This document shows, piece after piece, positions 16,721 through 25,200 of a DNA stretch of 64,000 nt. Source of the stretch: an uncultured Flavobacteriales bacterium (GTDB lineage: Bacteria; Bacteroidota; Bacteroidia; Flavobacteriales_D; Parvicellaceae); the NCBI GenBank assembly GCA_943788755.1, contig CALSRM010000003.1:1302001-1366000 (forward strand), given 5' to 3'. The position numbers were made by a program, and so were the translations under genes. The number at the start of each line of letters is the position of its first letter. The first letter of the stretch is position 1. Below the pieces are notes generated by a model. It did no database searches. It was given only the letters and a program-made list of their open reading frames with translations, and was not told the DNA's origin.

Positions 16721-17380
16721 ATCATAAGTAAGTTCAGACATATTCGATTTTTAGTTTGTTTACTGATAGGAGCAATTTCCTTTTTACCTAAATCTTCTTT
16801 CTGCCAGGAAAGTACTCCTGGAGAACATTCTGTAATAATGGCTAATTTTAAATTGCCAAAAACCTTAGGAAATAAATCTTTCAAGGGTTTGATGAGTGGT
16901 TTGGCGAATATTGATTTAATTTATCAATATAATTTAGCGAATGGAATTGGGTTTGGAACAGGGTTCTCTTATTCTTATTATGAATTAAATGGTTCGGTTT
17001 TTCAGGGCTCTGTACTTGGCCAAATGGAAGCCTATAATCCCTTTCTGAAAATATCCCAAAGAAAGGAAATGAATGAAAATTCATATGTTGAACTTTCGTT
17101 AAGTGGTGGTTATAATGTCCTTAATACAACTGGAAATCAATGTTCAGGTATTTTTAGGCAAGAAGCATTCAATGTTGCTCCACAATTGGGATTTTACATG
17201 GTGAGTTCTGAGTTTTTATCTTTTGGTATTGTTGTTTCGTACAATTATTTTGCTGCGGAATTTTCCCCGGCTAATATTTGTATGACAAGTTTCCCAGGAA
17301 TAGATCCTGCCAATAGTGTTGGTAATTCTCATGTGTTTTCAGTAGGGTTTGGTTTTTCAACCTACTTACCTACAAAATAA
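16721..17380 (+). CDS. Outer-membrane beta-barrel-like protein with unclear start codon
   Basis: The first ATG in frame is at 16838. However, the same frame is open from 16709 and encodes a convincing signal peptide before that ATG (FLVCLLIGAISFLPKSSFCQ, about 16743-16808). No ATG, GTG or TTG occurs in the open stretch upstream of the signal, only ATC, ATA and ATT codons. The start is therefore uncommon or was altered. The mature part alternates hydrophobic and polar residues (GIGFGTGFSYSYYEL and VFSVGFGFSTYLPTK), typical of a small outer-membrane barrel. I placed the start at the ATC at 16721 only as a placeholder. Function unknown. Confidence 0.6.
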   Translation: MISKFRHIRFLVCLLIGAISFLPKSSFCQESTPGEHSVIMANFKLPKTLGNKSFKGLMSGLANIDLIYQYNLANGIGFGTGFSYSYYELNGSVFQGSVLGQMEAYNPFLKISQRKEMNENSYVELSLSGGYNVLNTTGNQCSGIFRQEAFNVAPQLGFYMVSSEFLSFGIVVSYNYFAAEFSPANICMTSFPGIDPANSVGNSHVFSVGFGFSTYLPTK

Positions 17381-17389
17381 ATAATCTAT

Positions 17390-18262
17390 TTAGGTCAATT
17401 GTCTTTGTAGCTCTTTTGAAGTTCTGTTTTCTCCATCATGACTCCAACCGGGAGGGTTAATTAGATATTTTATTTTATCGGATAACTTTTTAGCTCTACG
17501 TATATCTTGCCAAAGACTAATGTATTCATGGCTGGCTATTTTGAGCGGGCTAAATGAGTTAATATTCTCGGTAATACCGTAAATAGGTACTTCTATTTCT
17601 TTCTGAAATGTACCAAACATCCTGTCCCAAATAATTAGTATTCCTGCATGGTTTTTATCCAAATATTGAACTTGTGTAGCATGATGCACTCGATGGTGCG
17701 AAGGGGTGTTGAAAATCCATTCAATAGGACCTAGCTTACCAACCAACTTTGTGTGCGGAAAAAATTGGTAAACCAAGCTTATTGCTTGCATAATAAGAAT
17801 ATAAACAGGGTTAAAGCCAATAAATGGCAGCCATATGTAGAAGAGGAATTTAATGAAAGGTTCTCCCCAACTTTGACGCAATGCTACTGAAAAGTTCATG
17901 TGTTCGGATGAATGATGTTGAACATGTGCTGCCCAAAAAAAGCGTATTTGATGCGCTAATCTATGGTACCAATAAAAAGTAACGTCATCTGCCAATAGAA
18001 GTAAACCCCACATCCACCATGTATTTGGAATTTCGAATAATCGAAATTGATAAATCCAAAGGAAAACGAAAAAGGCAAATGTTTTAGTAAGTAGACCAAT
18101 TACTACAGACCCTAATCCCATGGTAATGTTTGCTGAAGAGTCTTTAAATTTATATAAATTAAGATTCTTTTTCGCGTTAATTACGACTTCAATAATAATA
18201 AGTGCAACAAAAACAGGTATAGCAAATACTGTGGGATCGTTCGTTATGGCTTCGTTAAACAT
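17390..18262 (-). CDS. Sterol desaturase / fatty acid hydroxylase family protein
   Basis: 290 residues with several membrane helices and the diiron His clusters of the family: HRLAH near residue 100, HVQHHSSEH near 115 and HRVHHA near 190. Members hydroxylate or desaturate lipids in the membrane; the substrate in Bacteroidota is usually not known. A -7 element lies at 18290-18297. It forms its own unit, convergent with the barrel-protein gene to the left. Confidence 0.9.
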   Translation of the reverse strand: MFNEAITNDPTVFAIPVFVALIIIEVVINAKKNLNLYKFKDSSANITMGLGSVVIGLLTKTFAFFVFLWIYQFRLFEIPNTWWMWGLLLLADDVTFYWYHRLAHQIRFFWAAHVQHHSSEHMNFSVALRQSWGEPFIKFLFYIWLPFIGFNPVYILIMQAISLVYQFFPHTKLVGKLGPIEWIFNTPSHHRVHHATQVQYLDKNHAGILIIWDRMFGTFQKEIEVPIYGITENINSFSPLKIASHEYISLWQDIRRAKKLSDKIKYLINPPGWSHDGENRTSKELQRQLT

Positions 18263-18289
18263 TATTTTAAATACGTTATATTATAATTA

Positions 18290-18297
18290 CAAAGATA
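18290..18297 (-). promoter_or_regulatory. Bacteroidota -7 promoter element
   Basis: Minus-strand TATCTTTG matches TAnnTTTG, 28 bases upstream of the sterol-desaturase-family start. Confidence 0.4.
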
Positions 18298-18324
18298 AAT
18301 GGAAACTATGGAAGTTGTTTTCGT

Positions 18325-18753
18325 TTAGTCTTTTAATCTTCTAAATTCCTTTACCTCTATTATTTTTCCGGTTTCACCCTTTTTTAATGTAATCAAAAGT
18401 GCATCGGGGCTAATTATTCCATCAAACTCAACGAAGTGAATGTTTTCACCACTTCCCCTATTAAAAGAGAAGGATATTTCAAGGCTGTCAATTTTATAGG
18501 TAGTTTTTTTAGCTGTTTGGCAATTATCGTTTTCAACGCAAGAAACTAGATTTCCTTTTGCTTTTTTTCTTTTTTTAGAAATAATAATAGCAATGTTTCC
18601 TTTGTTGTCAAAATACAAAAACTCTTTGGTTTTGTTTTCTGTCTGCAATTGATAAAATCCTTGGAGTGTTTTTCCTTTTCTAACTTTTATTGTCTTTTGA
18701 GCGTGAGCTAATGAAGATGTCAGAAAGAAAGATATAATAAGGAATATGCGCAT
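18325..18753 (-). CDS. Small secreted protein, third gene of the chaperone operon
   Basis: 142 residues with a clear signal peptide (MRIFLIISFFLTSSLAHAQ). The mature part is basic and mostly beta, with two Cys (VSCVENDNCQ) that could form a disulfide. I do not recognise a family. The start lies one base after the stop of the MORN-repeat gene, which itself overlaps the chaperone gene, so all three are almost certainly one transcript. A role in the same surface system is inferred from this linkage only. Confidence 0.72.
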   Translation of the reverse strand: MRIFLIISFFLTSSLAHAQKTIKVRKGKTLQGFYQLQTENKTKEFLYFDNKGNIAIIISKKRKKAKGNLVSCVENDNCQTAKKTTYKIDSLEISFSFNRGSGENIHFVEFDGIISPDALLITLKKGETGKIIEVKEFRRLKD

Positions 18754-18754
18754 T

Positions 18755-19951
18755 TTATTTCAAAGGAAGATCTTTGATTTTTACGTTATTCTGATACTCA
18801 GCTTTTTCAATTACCGCACCTTTTTCATTATAGGCAATGGCGATTCCATTTCTTGATCCATTTGAATAAAGGTTGTGAACTTTTAATTTACCCGAAGGAT
18901 AGTAGAATTTCCAATTTCCTTCTTTTATTCCATTTTTGTATTCACCTGTATGTGAGAGAAGACCACTTATTCTTTCGTAAAATTTAAATTCACCCGTTTC
19001 TTTATCGTTACTATAATTACCTACCTGCTTTTTTATCTTATTTGGGTAAAACACTTCCCATTTCCCATTATACATATTATTAAGGTAGGTTCCTTCATAA
19101 TATTTTTCGCCATTTGGATAAAATGTTGACCATGTACCCGTTTTTTTTCCTTTGGAATAAATTCCTGTTGTATATATTGCTAAGGAATCAGTGTCAAAAT
19201 ATTCGGTATAGCCTCCTTCGATATTGTCGTTAATATAGCTGCATTCATTCATTAAATTTCCACTCGGATAAAAGCCTTGAAACTTTCCAGTCAAAACTCC
19301 ATTTTCATAAAAACATATTTTCTGCACTGTGTCTTTGTGTTCTTTGTGATAACCAATGAATTTACCTATATATTTTCCGTTGGCTCTTTCGGCTTTTTCT
19401 TGGAGATTTCCGTTCTCATAAAATTTCTCACTGGGCCCGTTTTCAATACCTTTAACCATAGTGTATGATTGACGAAGTTTGCCGTTTTGGTAGTATCCTT
19501 TACAAATTCCGCTTGGCAAGCCATGCGAGTAATTCGTTTCTTCCATCAAGTTTCCATTCTCATGGTATATGATAACTTTGCCATGTAGAATATCATTTTT
19601 GTAATTTGAAATTTGATGAAGGCTTCCTAATGGATAGTAAGACTTTATTTCCCCTTCTAGAAAATTATTTGAAAAGAAGAGGTCTTGCTTTAGTTGCCCA
19701 TTGTAATGATTGTCAATCCATTTTCCTGTAAGCTGGTTGTTTTCGAAATTTCCTTTTTGCCAAAGGTTTCCGTTTTTGTGATAGATTAAATAGTTGCCAT
19801 TTTTGATTGTATCACCTCGTTTAATTTTCGCAAAATAAATCTCTTTTGGTTGGCTATTTTCACTGTCCCAGAAGGTCTTGATTTTTTTCTGAGCAAGAAA
19901 GAATAAGGGAGAGATGGTTATTAGTATTGTCAATAACAATTTCATTATCAC
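18755..19951 (-). CDS. Secreted MORN/YwqK-like repeat protein, second gene of the chaperone operon
   Basis: 398 residues. After a signal peptide (best read from the second ATG, at 19945) come about fourteen repeats of roughly 23 residues with the pattern 'G-x-x-x-x-Y-x-x-N-G-x-L' (YHKNGNLWQKG, YPLGSLHQISN, FYPNGEKYYEG). Such repeats stack into a long beta ribbon. The start codon overlaps the chaperone stop in an ATGA arrangement, indicating translational coupling. The neighbourhood suggests a periplasmic or surface accessory protein of the fibre system, not an antitoxin. Confidence 0.82.
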   Translation of the reverse strand: MIMKLLLTILITISPLFFLAQKKIKTFWDSENSQPKEIYFAKIKRGDTIKNGNYLIYHKNGNLWQKGNFENNQLTGKWIDNHYNGQLKQDLFFSNNFLEGEIKSYYPLGSLHQISNYKNDILHGKVIIYHENGNLMEETNYSHGLPSGICKGYYQNGKLRQSYTMVKGIENGPSEKFYENGNLQEKAERANGKYIGKFIGYHKEHKDTVQKICFYENGVLTGKFQGFYPSGNLMNECSYINDNIEGGYTEYFDTDSLAIYTTGIYSKGKKTGTWSTFYPNGEKYYEGTYLNNMYNGKWEVFYPNKIKKQVGNYSNDKETGEFKFYERISGLLSHTGEYKNGIKEGNWKFYYPSGKLKVHNLYSNGSRNGIAIAYNEKGAVIEKAEYQNNVKIKDLPLK

Positions 19952-20739
19952 AGGTCAATAAGTATTTGCGTGCCTTCTAAGTTAGTTCCGTGACCATAAT
20001 CTAAAATAGCTGCTAAAGCATGTTTCCCTGTTCCAATAACGCTTGGTAATTCAAGTGTAAAGGTTCTTTTTTCCCCTGGGTACACTCTTTCCATTTTCGA
20101 AGGAAATTTTTGCTCCTTTGCGGTTTCTAGATTTGCCAATGCAAGTTGAACCCTTGCTTCAATAATCTTGTCTCCAATATTTTCTACAGTTATAGCAAAA
20201 CTTCTAATAGAATCGCTTTCTTCCGTCTTTTCAACCAGGTTACCTATGGTAGCTTTAAATTTATCATTTGTTTTTGGAGATTGATTTACCAAAATAACGA
20301 TCCGTGGAGTAATTTTTATTCCAGTTGCTAATTCTTTGTCAATTGGGTTCTCATTCTGCTCAGAAGCTGCTTGTACATATATCATTCCCCATTTTGATGC
20401 GTTCTCACCTTTTGGCACAGTCATAATAACTGTTATTTGTCTTTCTTCGTTTGGGTTTAATTCAATGAAAGAAGGATTAACTGTAATCCAGTTTGCACAA
20501 GATCTATTAGAGGATCCAGCTGGCATTCTTTTTTTTCTCCCATCTACATCCATTTCAAAATCACCTAAATTGAACGTGAATGCTTGTTTAATGTTTGCAT
20601 GATTTCTAATAGTTACTGTTGATTGCTGAATTTCTCCAGGGTTAGTGCTGTAATTTAATACGACTGGAGCCACTTCAAAATCTTGTGCATTAACAAAGGT
20701 GATTCCAAATAAAAAAATAAAGAAGAATGAAAATCTCAT
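19948..20739 (-). CDS. PapD-like periplasmic chaperone
   Basis: 263 residues from the ATG at 20739; the start is fixed by a signal peptide (MRFSFFFIFLFGITFVNAQ) and by a promoter just upstream. Two Ig-like domains follow. Domain 1 shows the fimbrial-chaperone plan: APVVLNYSTNPGEIQQSTVTI, NWITVNPSFIELNPNEERQI and then KWGMIYVQ. Domain 2 ends in GTGKHALAAILDYG. PapD-type chaperones hold fibre subunits in the periplasm by donating a strand. It is transcribed divergently from two pilin-like genes and a giant outer-membrane protein gene, as expected for a chaperone/usher-like system. The family assignment is by pattern only; a general Ig-like envelope protein is the alternative. Confidence 0.72.
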   Translation of the reverse strand: MRFSFFFIFLFGITFVNAQDFEVAPVVLNYSTNPGEIQQSTVTIRNHANIKQAFTFNLGDFEMDVDGRKKRMPAGSSNRSCANWITVNPSFIELNPNEERQITVIMTVPKGENASKWGMIYVQAASEQNENPIDKELATGIKITPRIVILVNQSPKTNDKFKATIGNLVEKTEESDSIRSFAITVENIGDKIIEARVQLALANLETAKEQKFPSKMERVYPGEKRTFTLELPSVIGTGKHALAAILDYGHGTNLEGTQILIDL

Positions 20740-20754
20740 AAGATTGGTTTTGTA

Positions 20755-20784
20755 CAAAAATAACAATTGTTAAACAAAAAACAA
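20755..20784 (-). promoter_or_regulatory. Promoter of the chaperone operon (-33 TTG, -7 TATTTTTG)
   Basis: On the minus strand a TTG (20782-20784) is separated by 19 bases from TATTTTTG (20755-20762). This fits the Bacteroidota TTG-N17-23-TAnnTTTG promoter well. The predicted transcript would begin near 20748, leaving a leader of about nine bases before the ATG at 20739. Confidence 0.6.
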
Positions 20785-20959
20785 TTTTAATATCGCAGAC
20801 AAATAATCCCCTAGTATTTGTAATTCAAAACTAACTATCTGGTTAATGAAAATTGTTAGTCACATAATTTTTTACCTAAAAAACGTAACCATTATTCCAT
20901 TTTATATGTATATTGTCATCAATTAATTAAAAAACATAAAAAAAATAAAAACAAAACTT

Positions 20960-21628
20960 ATGAAAAAGCTCACTTTTTTGTTGGCAGGTTTCCTATTGTA
21001 CGGAACAACTTCTAACGCACAAGCTGTAAGGGATAGAAATGTTATTCCTTTAGCAGTAAACCTAAATCAAGTATTGAGAATGTCAATTACTGATGGAGGA
21101 AATATTGAATTTACTTTTAACAGTATTGATGACTATCGTTTTGGTCTTTCTGGTGATGCAGCTACCTCTTTGTCTGCCAATCCTGCAACTTCTGATCCGA
21201 TGTATGTTTCTAACTTTATCATCGCATCTTCTACTAGATGGGAATTAAGTTATGGATCGGAAGAAGCTACTTTTATAGGGACTGATAATCCAGCTAATAC
21301 ATTAACTTTGGATAATGTAGGTTTTTCATTGGTAGCGAATACAATACATCAATTTGGTACTGAGATAACATCGGTTCCAACAGTTGACGGAGCAGAGGTT
21401 TCTGCTTTAGAACAATTTCCTGTTGTATTAATCACAGATAATGGAGATCCTTTGTCTAGTGCAGGTGATGTTTTGGATAATGATTTTACAATGACATGGA
21501 GAGCAGGTACTGCTGAAGCTGGTGCTGCACCAGCTCAAATGAATACTGTTGTTCTTTTGGAGCAAAGTCCATCTCCAGCACCGGATAGATATATTACTAA
21601 TGTGTTGTTTGAATTAGCGTCTTTATAG
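20960..21628 (+). CDS. Secreted pilin-like subunit A
   Basis: 222 residues with a signal peptide (MKKLTFLLAGFLLYGTTSNAQ) and no cysteine. The mature protein is beta-rich and acidic, with the segments NIEFTFNSIDDYRFGLS (about residue 50) and RWELSYGS (about 95). The 182-residue protein encoded next shows matching segments (HIEFNFNSLDKYNTGIT and GWHLDFQT), so the two are paralogues. No T9SS sorting domain is present. Size, export, pairing, the divergent chaperone and the hairpin after the gene all resemble a major pilin of chaperone/usher operons. I do not recognise a named family. Confidence 0.68.
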   Translation: MKKLTFLLAGFLLYGTTSNAQAVRDRNVIPLAVNLNQVLRMSITDGGNIEFTFNSIDDYRFGLSGDAATSLSANPATSDPMYVSNFIIASSTRWELSYGSEEATFIGTDNPANTLTLDNVGFSLVANTIHQFGTEITSVPTVDGAEVSALEQFPVVLITDNGDPLSSAGDVLDNDFTMTWRAGTAEAGAAPAQMNTVVLLEQSPSPAPDRYITNVLFELASL

Positions 21629-21654
21629 TATAAGATAGTTATAATAATTATTAA

Positions 21655-21686
21655 AATAATCAGCGGTTTGTTAACCGCTGATTATT
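21655..21686 (+). terminator. Intercistronic hairpin after pilin-like gene A
   Basis: A 14-bp perfect stem (AATAATCAGCGGTT with its complement) closes a TGTT loop. The following sequence has only short T stretches, so it may be a partial terminator or a 3' stabiliser. Either would give more subunit A than downstream products, as reported for major-pilin genes in pap-type operons. Confidence 0.6.
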
Positions 21687-21732
21687 TAATAGTTCATAAA
21701 TTGAACCCTATTAGAATATTTTACTAGTACTC

Positions 21733-22281
21733 ATGATTAATTCTTCTAAATGTCTTCTGTTATTAGGTTGTTTAATGTTTCATTTGCAGCAATTATCGGC
21801 ACAAGATAATGTTGCTCGTTTAACTACAATAATAGGTTCACATATAGAGTTTAATTTTAATTCACTAGATAAATATAATACTGGAATTACTGTCACAAAT
21901 GGAACAACTATTGGTATAACGATGTCAGAGATTGCTCCAGCCGTATTAACGGGCTGGCATTTAGATTTTCAAACTTGGATGGGACAGCCAAATATTGATG
22001 GAGCTGTAGGGAATACTTTACCTCTCAACACTATACAAATAGAAGCGACCGATGCAAATGGGAATCTAGCAGCTGCAGTTTTTAATGGATTACAAGATTT
22101 AGCTGTTTCTCCTGGAAACACTTTAATGTCAACTACGGATTTAGCCCATAGACCAGCAGATGCAAATACGCATCAAATTAACCTATCCTATGAATGTGGG
22201 ATAGCAAATGGTTCATTGTTAGGGCAATCTTCTGACTATTATACTGTTGAGGTAGAAGTGATATTAATTCCTGATTTCTAA
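21733..22281 (+). CDS. Secreted pilin-like subunit B
   Basis: 182 residues with a signal peptide (ending about LQQLSAQ at residue 23). The segments IEFNFNSLDKYNTGIT and TGWHLDFQTWMGQP match the neighbouring subunit A in order and spacing. The protein ends in a beta-like DYYTVEVEVILIPDF, reminiscent of the C-terminal strand of pilins. It follows the hairpin after subunit A and lies 17 bases before the usher-like gene. By analogy it could be a minor, tip or anchor subunit; that is inference. Confidence 0.65.
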   Translation: MINSSKCLLLLGCLMFHLQQLSAQDNVARLTTIIGSHIEFNFNSLDKYNTGITVTNGTTIGITMSEIAPAVLTGWHLDFQTWMGQPNIDGAVGNTLPLNTIQIEATDANGNLAAAVFNGLQDLAVSPGNTLMSTTDLAHRPADANTHQINLSYECGIANGSLLGQSSDYYTVEVEVILIPDF

Positions 22282-22298
22282 TAATTTCGTAGTGATAA

Positions 22299-25200
22299 AT
22301 GGATAAAAAAAGATATTTCTTTTTTATAGTATTGCTAGTTTTTGGAATGTTTGGGTATTCTCAAGCACCAGACTCATTAGGCTTGATTAGTGATAGTGTT
22401 AGCGTTGTTGATACTATGAGTAATGAAGCAGATAATGTTATGGATGATGTAATTTCCATTGATTCTGCAAAATTCAAAAAGATTCATATAGAGTTTATCA
22501 AAAAGAAGGTTGTGCAATCTGCAGACTCTCTCTATTTTAATATTTGTAAAATAACGAATACGACTTCTGAGGTTTATAAAGGAAACTTTGAAGTTAGAGC
22601 TCCAGCTGGCTGGAACCTCATTGGAGATCCTTCATCTGGAATCGTTTTGGCGGCAGGTGAAACTAAGATATTTCCCATTAGAATGTCTATGCCTGTTAAT
22701 GCAGTTGGGGGAATTGCTTACGTTTTAGATGTGTCATTTACAGCAAAAGATGGCATGTTTTCAGGGGTGTCTTACATTAAAATCCCGTTAAAAAGTGATT
22801 GGGATATGCGTGTAGAAAAGAATAGTTATTATTTTAATGAATATTTCGATGACATTCAGTTCAACATATATATATCTAATAAAGGTAATGCTGAAGAATT
22901 AGTAAAACTCAAATTCGAGATTGGCAAACTACTAATTATAGATGAGATAATGGAGGAAGAAATATATACGCAAATCCCGCCAAATACAGACACCATATTT
23001 ACGTATTCAGTTCGCAGAAGTAAGTTAAATGAAGAACAGAAGCATTTGTATAAGCAAATGTGGAATGAATCAATGGTTAATGTTACCGCATTATCAGGAA
23101 TTAAAAAAAGAGTAAGAGAGTCTATTCGATTTGTAGATTTAGATAATGAATATATTCATGAAAGACAAGAGCATGCTTCTCCTTTAAATGCTGATTTCTC
23201 AATATTCAATTTACTTTCATCTGCCAAACCAAGAATGAATATGATGTTGTTTGGAGAGTTGTTGTTCAATGGAGATCATGATTTAGGTTATGTATTCCAA
23301 GGAAGGAATTTATTTTATAATGCTAATTCTTTACCTAACTATTTTAATAATCCAAACAATACAACATTTAGAATTCGGTATAAATGGAAAGATAAAATAA
23401 AAGCCGAAATAGGAGAGGTAAGCAATTACTCTATGCACTCCATAAGAGGTTGGGGAGTAAGAGGCTCTTACCAAATAAATGATAAAGACAAGGTGAGTGT
23501 TTCTTATAATTTGGGGAAATATATGCCTACTTGGGGAATAAACGCCCGATATGACACTAAAATTAAAAAGGTAGGGCTTTATGCCTCTGGCACATACGAA
23601 GAGAATAGGTTCTTATTCTTTGATGGAATATCGACAGAATTAGGCAGTAGTTTTAGTTTATCAAAAAACCATTCCTTTCGAGCTTCAATAATGGGTACAC
23701 AGGCAGTTTATGATAAAAACCAAGGTGTTGGAACTCTTCTTGATACTACTGTTCTTGGTATGTCATATAGGTTCAGCTATAATGGTAAAGTTGATAAATT
23801 TAGATTTGGAGTTAATACCAAAAACGACCAGTTTAATTATTTAAGAATTAGACCGTCTAATACTATTTATGGATATACGCGGTTTATTATTGATCCAAAA
23901 AATAGAATAAACGCTACAGTAAATTATAATTCAATTAAATCTTCAAAAATTGTATTCAATCCATTTTTTAACGGGTCATATAATAGCCAACAAATATTTA
24001 GATTAACATTTACACATCAGTTTAATAAAACGCTAATGCTAGAAACCGGTCCTTCGGCAAGAGTATTGAACAGGGTTGTGATTGATACTTCAAGTACCAT
24101 ATCTTCAAATTTCGACAATTATTTTTACGGTTTGTATAGTTTGGTTAGAATTAAATTTAATGAATTTAATATTTTAACCCCTTCATTATCGGCAGGAGTA
24201 ACAGCTTTTAGGAATAGACTAAACACAGCTGAACAAATTAAACCACTGCCAACTGTCAATATTGGGGCTAACTTTACTTCAAGAAATTGGGGTGCTAGTT
24301 CTAGATACATTTATGGTCCAAATTTCTTCTTAACCGAAGGTTTCTTTGATTATAATCCAGCTGCTTTTGAAACAATCTATCTAAGGGCTAATATGAATAG
24401 GTATTTTTATAATCGTAAGGTAAAACTTACGGGTTACGGGACATATTATTTGAGGCTTCCAGCAAATTGGCAAAATTTTGTTGCTAGTGCCCGATTTGAT
24501 TTTCAATTACCACAGCGGTGGAATGCATACATAACTGGGAATTTATTCACAAACAGCATGGATGAAATAAATGAAGGAATTATTTCGCACAGGAGTTTTA
24601 GTTTAAATGCAGGTGTTCAGAAATCATTTGATATACCTCAACCAAGAATTAAATATTATGATTTAAATGTAGTTTGTTTCAATGATTTTAATGGTAATGG
24701 GGTAAGAGAAGATAATGAGCCATTACTTTCAAATATTAAAGTGAAGGTGTCTATGAATAGAAACATCCCGAATTTAAAAGGAATTCGTTTTGGAGAAAAA
24801 GAGTTAATTACAGATCCTGAAGGGCAACTTGGAGTAGTTGATATTCCAGAAGGTAATTATTTGTTAGAATTTGAACCACTAATGAATCTTGGTAACCTTT
24901 ATAATTCTAAGGGGGATATTCAAGAAATCTTAATGACCGAAAATATGACATTACAGATTCCTTACGTTGAAAGCTTTAAGGTAAAAGGAAGAGTTATATT
25001 AAACAGAGATGAGTATAGTAGTAATGGATTAATCAACATAGGTGGAATTAGGGTGGAAGCAAGCACGGTTGATGGTCAAGTTTTTTCTGCTCTTACTGAT
25101 AATGAAGGAAATTATTTAATTAACGTTCCACAAGCTGGATTTTACAAGATAAAAGTTAATAATATTTTTGGAGATAAATTTGAAATTGACAAAGAAGAAT

